Part shown: in pieces, positions 7,854-9,923 of the stretch
Layout of the letters: each line of letters starts with the position of its first letter
How positions within the stretch are numbered: position 1 is the stretch's first letter
Source of the DNA: Chloroflexota bacterium
GTDB lineage: Bacteria; Chloroflexota; Limnocylindria; Limnocylindrales; CSP1-4
DNA length: 9,923 bases
Direction of reading: 5' to 3'
NCBI GenBank assembly: GCA_003158495.1
Contig: PMJT01000167.1
Coordinates: forward strand, 1-9,923
The notes under the pieces: generated by a model
What the model was told of the DNA's origin: nothing
Databases searched by the model: none
Seen by the model: the letters and a program-made list of their open reading frames with translations, nothing else
Translations under genes and position numbers: made by a program

Positions 7854-8603
7854 CTACGGCCGCAGCCAGGCGATGCTCGGCCAGTTCTCGGCGGCCGTGG
7901 GCTCCGCCGGGTCAATCGACCTCGACACCGGGGGCTCCGCTTGCGCCGGCTTTTTCGGCCGATCTTCCATGACCGCCTGAAGTTCGCCACCGGCCAGTGC
8001 GACGCCGGCGCGACGGGTCTTGCGCGCGGCCTTATCGCGGGCAACCAGGCGGCTCGCCGCCTCGAGCGCGTCGAGGGGCATCTCAGCCGTCGCCATCCAG
8101 CGGCGGGCCTGCTCGGGATCCGGGTCTACCGGGACACTAACCCGCTTCCGGCGAGGACGCGCGGGGCCATTCCGTGGCGCCCTATGCGTCACCGGCTCGG
8201 CGACAGCGACCACCGACGGCCGAGTTTCGACCTGGGCTGTGCTCTTGTCCGGCGTGTCGATCGGCATTCTGCCCGGCCCCGCCGCCCCTTCTCCGGGCTC
8301 GGCCGCCGGATCTGTCTCGGCGCTGTCGGGGTGGATATTGAAGACCCGCAGCGCATCCAGCCGTTCTACCAACCGGAGTGTCGAGTCGACCTCGCCCGCC
8401 TGAACTTCGCCTGCGGCAACTGCCCGGTCGAGCCTGCCCCGGCGCCCGGCCGGCTCCAGCCCGAACAACTCATCGCGAACCTTTTGACGCTGCACTGCGC
8501 TGTGGGACCGCTTCCAGAACAAGCCGATACCGCCCTGTCGTGTGGGTTTACGCCAAACCTGGCTACCCGAACGGGTACGCCGATGTGATTCGAGTTGGAT
8601 CAC
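7854..8603 (-). CDS. Hypothetical Ala/Pro-rich protein
   Basis: I do not recognise this 249-residue frame. It reads like protein rather than shadow. A helical, charged N-terminal block (about 35-90, including KVRDELFGLEPAGRRGRLDR) is followed by a Pro/Ala/Glu-rich probably disordered linker (92-160) with a basic RPRRKR patch (149-154). A second helical block (161-215, DPEQARRWM and LDALEAASRLVARDKAARK) and a disordered tail ending WPSIAWLRP complete it. There is no signal peptide, membrane segment or known catalytic motif. The start is doubtful: GTG 8603 has no clear ribosome binding site and lies inside an inverted repeat, so TTG 8522 or a later codon may be used. The architecture would suit a nucleic-acid or scaffold protein, but that is a guess. 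Confidence 0.5.
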   Translation of the reverse strand: MIQLESHRRTRSGSQVWRKPTRQGGIGLFWKRSHSAVQRQKVRDELFGLEPAGRRGRLDRAVAAGEVQAGEVDSTLRLVERLDALRVFNIHPDSAETDPAAEPGEGAAGPGRMPIDTPDKSTAQVETRPSVVAVAEPVTHRAPRNGPARPRRKRVSVPVDPDPEQARRWMATAEMPLDALEAASRLVARDKAARKTRRAGVALAGGELQAVMEDRPKKPAQAEPPVSRSIDPAEPTAAENWPSIAWLRP

Positions 8604-8675
8604 ATACTACCCGAATGGCCCAATCTCTTGGACGGCGTGACTGTGACACGCCGCGCCGTTGGGATCAAGCCCAAC
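8545..8675. other. Cluster of five perfect inverted repeats
   Basis: Five non-overlapping perfect inverted repeats follow one another: GGTTT-N5-AAACC (8545-8559), TACCCG-AA-CGGGTA (8564-8577), ATGTGAT-N9-ATCACAT (8583-8605), CGGCGTG-N7-CACGCCG (8633-8653) and GTTGGG-N6-CCCAAC (8658-8675). CGAGTTGGAT (8591-8600) and ATCAACTCG (8692-8700) could also close a larger ~110-nt structure. The set covers the start and upstream region of the minus-strand hypothetical gene. It could be a structured leader RNA, an sRNA or an operator cluster. I recognise no known family, and stem conservation cannot be tested from one sequence. Confidence 0.4.
8563..8618. promoter_or_regulatory. 23-bp inverted repeat flanked by 12-bp direct repeats
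   Basis: CTACCCGAACGG (8563-8574) and CTACCCGAATGG (8607-8618) match at 11 of 12 positions and flank the ATGTGAT-N9-ATCACAT repeat (8583-8605). On the minus strand the second copy is followed by TAGTAT (8609-8604), a possible -10 for the hypothetical gene. The layout suggests protein binding, but no -35 is visible. Confidence 0.35.
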
Positions 8676-8769
8676 ACACCTGCCGACACCTATCAACTCG
8701 GTAGCCGGCGCGCGTCGAAGACGGATCGCATGCACGAAGGGGGCTGCCGATCGCCGCCCGGCACCGGTC

Positions 8770-8786
8770 GCCCGGTCGGGCATTTT
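8770..8786 (+). terminator. Terminator-like hairpin on the plus strand, no gene before it
   Basis: GCCCG-GT-CGGGC is followed by ATTTT. It is a small stem with a short U-run that would act on a plus-strand transcript. No plus-strand protein gene precedes it, so it is either chance or the 3' end of an unannotated plus-strand RNA. Confidence 0.25.
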
Positions 8787-8804
8787 GGTCTTCGATAGGG
8801 TGGC

Positions 8805-8821
8805 CGACCGCCTGCCGGTCG
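8805..8821 (-). terminator. Hairpin after the small peptide gene
   Basis: CGACCG-N5-CGGTCG is a perfect 6-bp stem, 26 nt past the stop of the 40-codon gene on the minus strand. It has no U-run and is a candidate terminator or 3'-protecting hairpin. Confidence 0.3.
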
Positions 8822-8847
8822 AGCCATTGAGGCGGACTGTGGGCAGC

Positions 8848-8970
8848 CTACCGGGGGAAGTAGGTTCCTCCTCCATCCGCCAGTACGGTCGCGAGCGGGA
8901 CCAAGAACAAGATCGCCCCGAGAATCCAGGAAACGAAAACGGCGCGGAAGGTGATACGGCGAGACAACAT
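8848..8970 (-). CDS. Small secreted-peptide precursor or membrane protein, 40 aa
   Basis: A 40-codon ORF supported by expression signals rather than homology. A near-consensus promoter and a GAAGGAG Shine-Dalgarno with 7-nt spacing precede its ATG. The protein starts MLSRRITFR (basic), continues with a hydrophobic stretch at about 10-30 (AVFVSWILGAILFLVPLATV), then LA, and ends DGGGTYFPR. This is the layout of a Sec signal peptide: basic n-region, hydrophobic core, and V29-L30-A31 satisfying the -3/-1 rule. Cleavage there would release a nine-residue peptide. It is divergent from an XRE-TPR regulator, the arrangement of RRNPP peptide-pheromone pairs. Alternatives are a single-pass small membrane protein or a toxin of a type I-like module. 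That the ORF is real I hold fairly firmly; the signalling role is inference. Confidence 0.72.
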   Translation of the reverse strand: MLSRRITFRAVFVSWILGAILFLVPLATVLADGGGTYFPR

Positions 8971-8977
8971 CGGACGA

Positions 8978-8984
8978 CTCCTTC
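8978..8984 (-). promoter_or_regulatory. Strong Shine-Dalgarno of the small peptide gene
   Basis: GAAGGAG on the minus strand lies 7 nt before the ATG at 8970. Together with the promoter this is the main evidence that the 40-codon ORF is translated. Confidence 0.8.
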
Positions 8985-9032
8985 AATGGGTCGCCCTCCC
9001 AGAGCCGGGGCCGTGCGGCTTTCAGCCCTGCG

Positions 9033-9061
9033 ATCGTAGGTTTCGCCGGTTCGGCGGTCAA
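9033..9061 (-). promoter_or_regulatory. Sigma70-type promoter of the small peptide gene
   Basis: On the minus strand TTGACC (9061-9056) and TACGAT (9038-9033) are separated by exactly 17 nt. This is the best promoter match in the window. The start point would fall near 9026, giving a leader of about 55 nt. Confidence 0.65.
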
Positions 9062-9082
9062 GTATTTATGAACTTTGGAACA

Positions 9083-9094
9083 GAGACTAGTCTC
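9083..9094. promoter_or_regulatory. 12-bp palindrome between divergent promoters
   Basis: GAGACTAGTCTC is a perfect palindrome. It lies 5 nt upstream of the regulator gene's candidate -35 and 21 nt upstream of the small gene's -35. It is well placed for control of both genes by the adjacent XRE regulator. Binding is inferred from position and symmetry only. Confidence 0.42.
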
Positions 9095-9099
9095 CAGCC

Positions 9100-9128
9100 T
9101 TCAACTGCCGGCTTACGCGTAGTACAAT
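9100..9128 (+). promoter_or_regulatory. Promoter of the XRE-TPR gene, probably leaderless
   Basis: TTCAAC (9100-9105), a 17-nt spacer and TACAAT (9123-9128). The -10 ends 7 nt before the ATG at 9136, so the mRNA would start at or beside the start codon; no Shine-Dalgarno is present. The spacer contains an 8-bp palindrome TACGCGTA (9114-9121) that could hold a repressor. Confidence 0.55.
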
Positions 9129-9135
9129 TCCGGCC

Positions 9136-9923
9136 ATGGCAAGAGTCAGTCGGACGCGTCCCCGGGTAGATGATTCACCGCTTGCGCGCAAGATCGGCGA
9201 GCGCCTGAAGGCCGCCCGTCTCGCGGCCGGCCTCACCCAGCAGCAACTCGCCGATGATCGCTACACCAAGGCGTACGTAAGCGCGCTGGAGAACGGCCTC
9301 AGCCGGCCCTCCATGGCTGCGCTCAACCACTTCTCGCAACGGCTCGGCATCCCGGCGAGCGCCCTGATCAACGACGAGCCCGCCGGCTGGGCGCGACTCG
9401 AGGCGGATCTGGCCCTGGCCTCCGGCCGCTGGGACGATGCGATAGAAGCCTACGGAGAGTTGCTGCAGACGGCGACGGGCAAGGAAACACGCGCGGAATT
9501 GCTGTGCGGCAAGGCCGAAGGGCTGGTGCGGCGCGGCCTCGGCCGTGAAGCCGCTGCTGCCGCGGCCGAGTCGGCCGAACTCTTCGGGAGGGCGGGCCGC
9601 GCGGCGGATGCGGCCCTGGCGGAGTACTGGCTGGCGGGAGCGCAGTATCAACTCGAGAACTCGGCCGAAGCGAAGGCGCTGCTCAATTCCATCCTGGCCA
9701 AGGTCCGAGCCGGCCTCAAGGTCGAGCCCGGCTTCCGGCTCAGGCTCGTGATGGCCCTGTCCAGCACTGAATCTCGAGACGGCCACCATTCCGCCGCACT
9801 GGCCTACCTCGAGGAGGTCCGGGGCCTCGCCGATTCGCTCGACGACCGGCGACGCGCCGCGTATCTCTTCGATCTCGCCTACAGCTACCGCGAGACCGGC
9901 GACTTCGAGGGTGCGGTCAGATC
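9136..9923 (+). CDS. XRE-family HTH regulator with TPR-like domain, 3' partial
   Basis: Predicted cytosolic DNA-binding regulator. 262 residues are visible and the frame runs off the window without a stop. After a basic N-terminus, residues about 18-78 form a Cro/C1-type helix-turn-helix: IGERLKAARLAAGLTQQQLA, then YVSALENGLSRPSMAALNHFSQRLGIP. From about 83 onward come repeated helical pairs of TPR type, for example LEADLALASGRWDDAIEAYGELL, AEYWLAGAQYQLENSAEAKALL and YLFDLAYSYRETGDFEGAV. XRE plus C-terminal TPRs is the plan of RRNPP peptide receptors, and is also common in other HTH-TPR regulators of G+C-rich bacteria. The ATG is supported by the leaderless promoter just upstream. It is divergent from the 40-aa peptide gene, with two palindromes near its promoter that suggest autoregulation. 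Confidence 0.88.
   Translation, partial: MARVSRTRPRVDDSPLARKIGERLKAARLAAGLTQQQLADDRYTKAYVSALENGLSRPSMAALNHFSQRLGIPASALINDEPAGWARLEADLALASGRWDDAIEAYGELLQTATGKETRAELLCGKAEGLVRRGLGREAAAAAAESAELFGRAGRAADAALAEYWLAGAQYQLENSAEAKALLNSILAKVRAGLKVEPGFRLRLVMALSSTESRDGHHSAALAYLEEVRGLADSLDDRRRAAYLFDLAYSYRETGDFEGAVR

Noticed and set aside
7821..8588. Plus-strand 255-codon frame opposite the hypothetical gene
   Set aside because: Arg-rich shadow frame with no motif; the minus-strand frame has clearly more protein-like composition.
8583..8605. CRP-type operator (TGTGA ... TCACA)
   Set aside because: Spacing between half-sites is 11 nt, not the 6 nt of CRP sites; kept only as an unassigned inverted repeat.
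8594..8675. Integron attC-like site (GTTGGAT and GCCCAAC)
   Set aside because: The heptamers fit GTTRRRY and RYYYAAC but are in the wrong order for attC on either strand, and there is no integrase or cassette array.
8693..9061. 122-codon minus-strand frame over the small peptide gene
   Set aside because: Composition is unlike a protein, and its start overlaps the -35 of the peptide gene's promoter; the 40-codon ORF in another frame has the Shine-Dalgarno and coherent sequence.

Overview
The window is uniformly G+C-rich and gene-dense. It has strong third-position G/C bias, GTG and TTG starts, and an F420-type luciferase-like oxidoreductase. Two genes look leaderless, with a -10 box about 7 nt before the ATG. 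This suggests a high-GC, F420-using bacterium. A Chloroflexota (Limnocylindria-like) or Actinomycetota soil or freshwater lineage is my inference; no rRNA or marker gene fixes it. There is no transposase, integrase, CRISPR array, tRNA or rRNA.

Layout. 1-598: no gene I can support, only short repeats. 599-2806 (+): polytopic membrane protein with a GAF-like region and an intact EAL c-di-GMP phosphodiesterase domain, followed by a strong hairpin. 2981-3943 (+): class I mannose-6-phosphate isomerase (TTG start). 3978-4895 (+): F420-dependent LLM oxidoreductase, 34 nt behind the isomerase and probably cotranscribed. 5031-6038 (-): aldo/keto reductase, convergent with the oxidoreductase. 6176-6715 (+): COG4119-like Nudix hydrolase, divergent from the reductase. 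6715-7512 (+): orphan ABC ATPase, coupled to the Nudix gene by a TAGTG overlap. 7513-7853: non-coding. 7854-8603 (-): unrecognised alanine/proline-rich protein. 8545-8675: a cluster of five perfect inverted repeats at and upstream of that gene's start. 8848-8970 (-): a 40-codon secreted-peptide-like or membrane ORF. 9136 to the window end (+): an XRE helix-turn-helix regulator with a TPR-like helical C-terminal part, cut by the window edge.

Most of the window is housekeeping or accessory metabolism. The most interesting part is the right end. There an XRE-TPR regulator is divergent from a 40-aa ORF that reads as a pre-peptide: basic N-terminus, hydrophobic core, V-L-A cleavage site and a nine-residue C-terminal tail. 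The small ORF has a near-consensus promoter (TTGACC-N17-TACGAT) and a strong Shine-Dalgarno. A perfect 12-bp palindrome lies between the two promoters. This is the architecture of RRNPP-type peptide-pheromone systems, known mainly from Bacillota. That function here is a hypothesis, not a demonstration.
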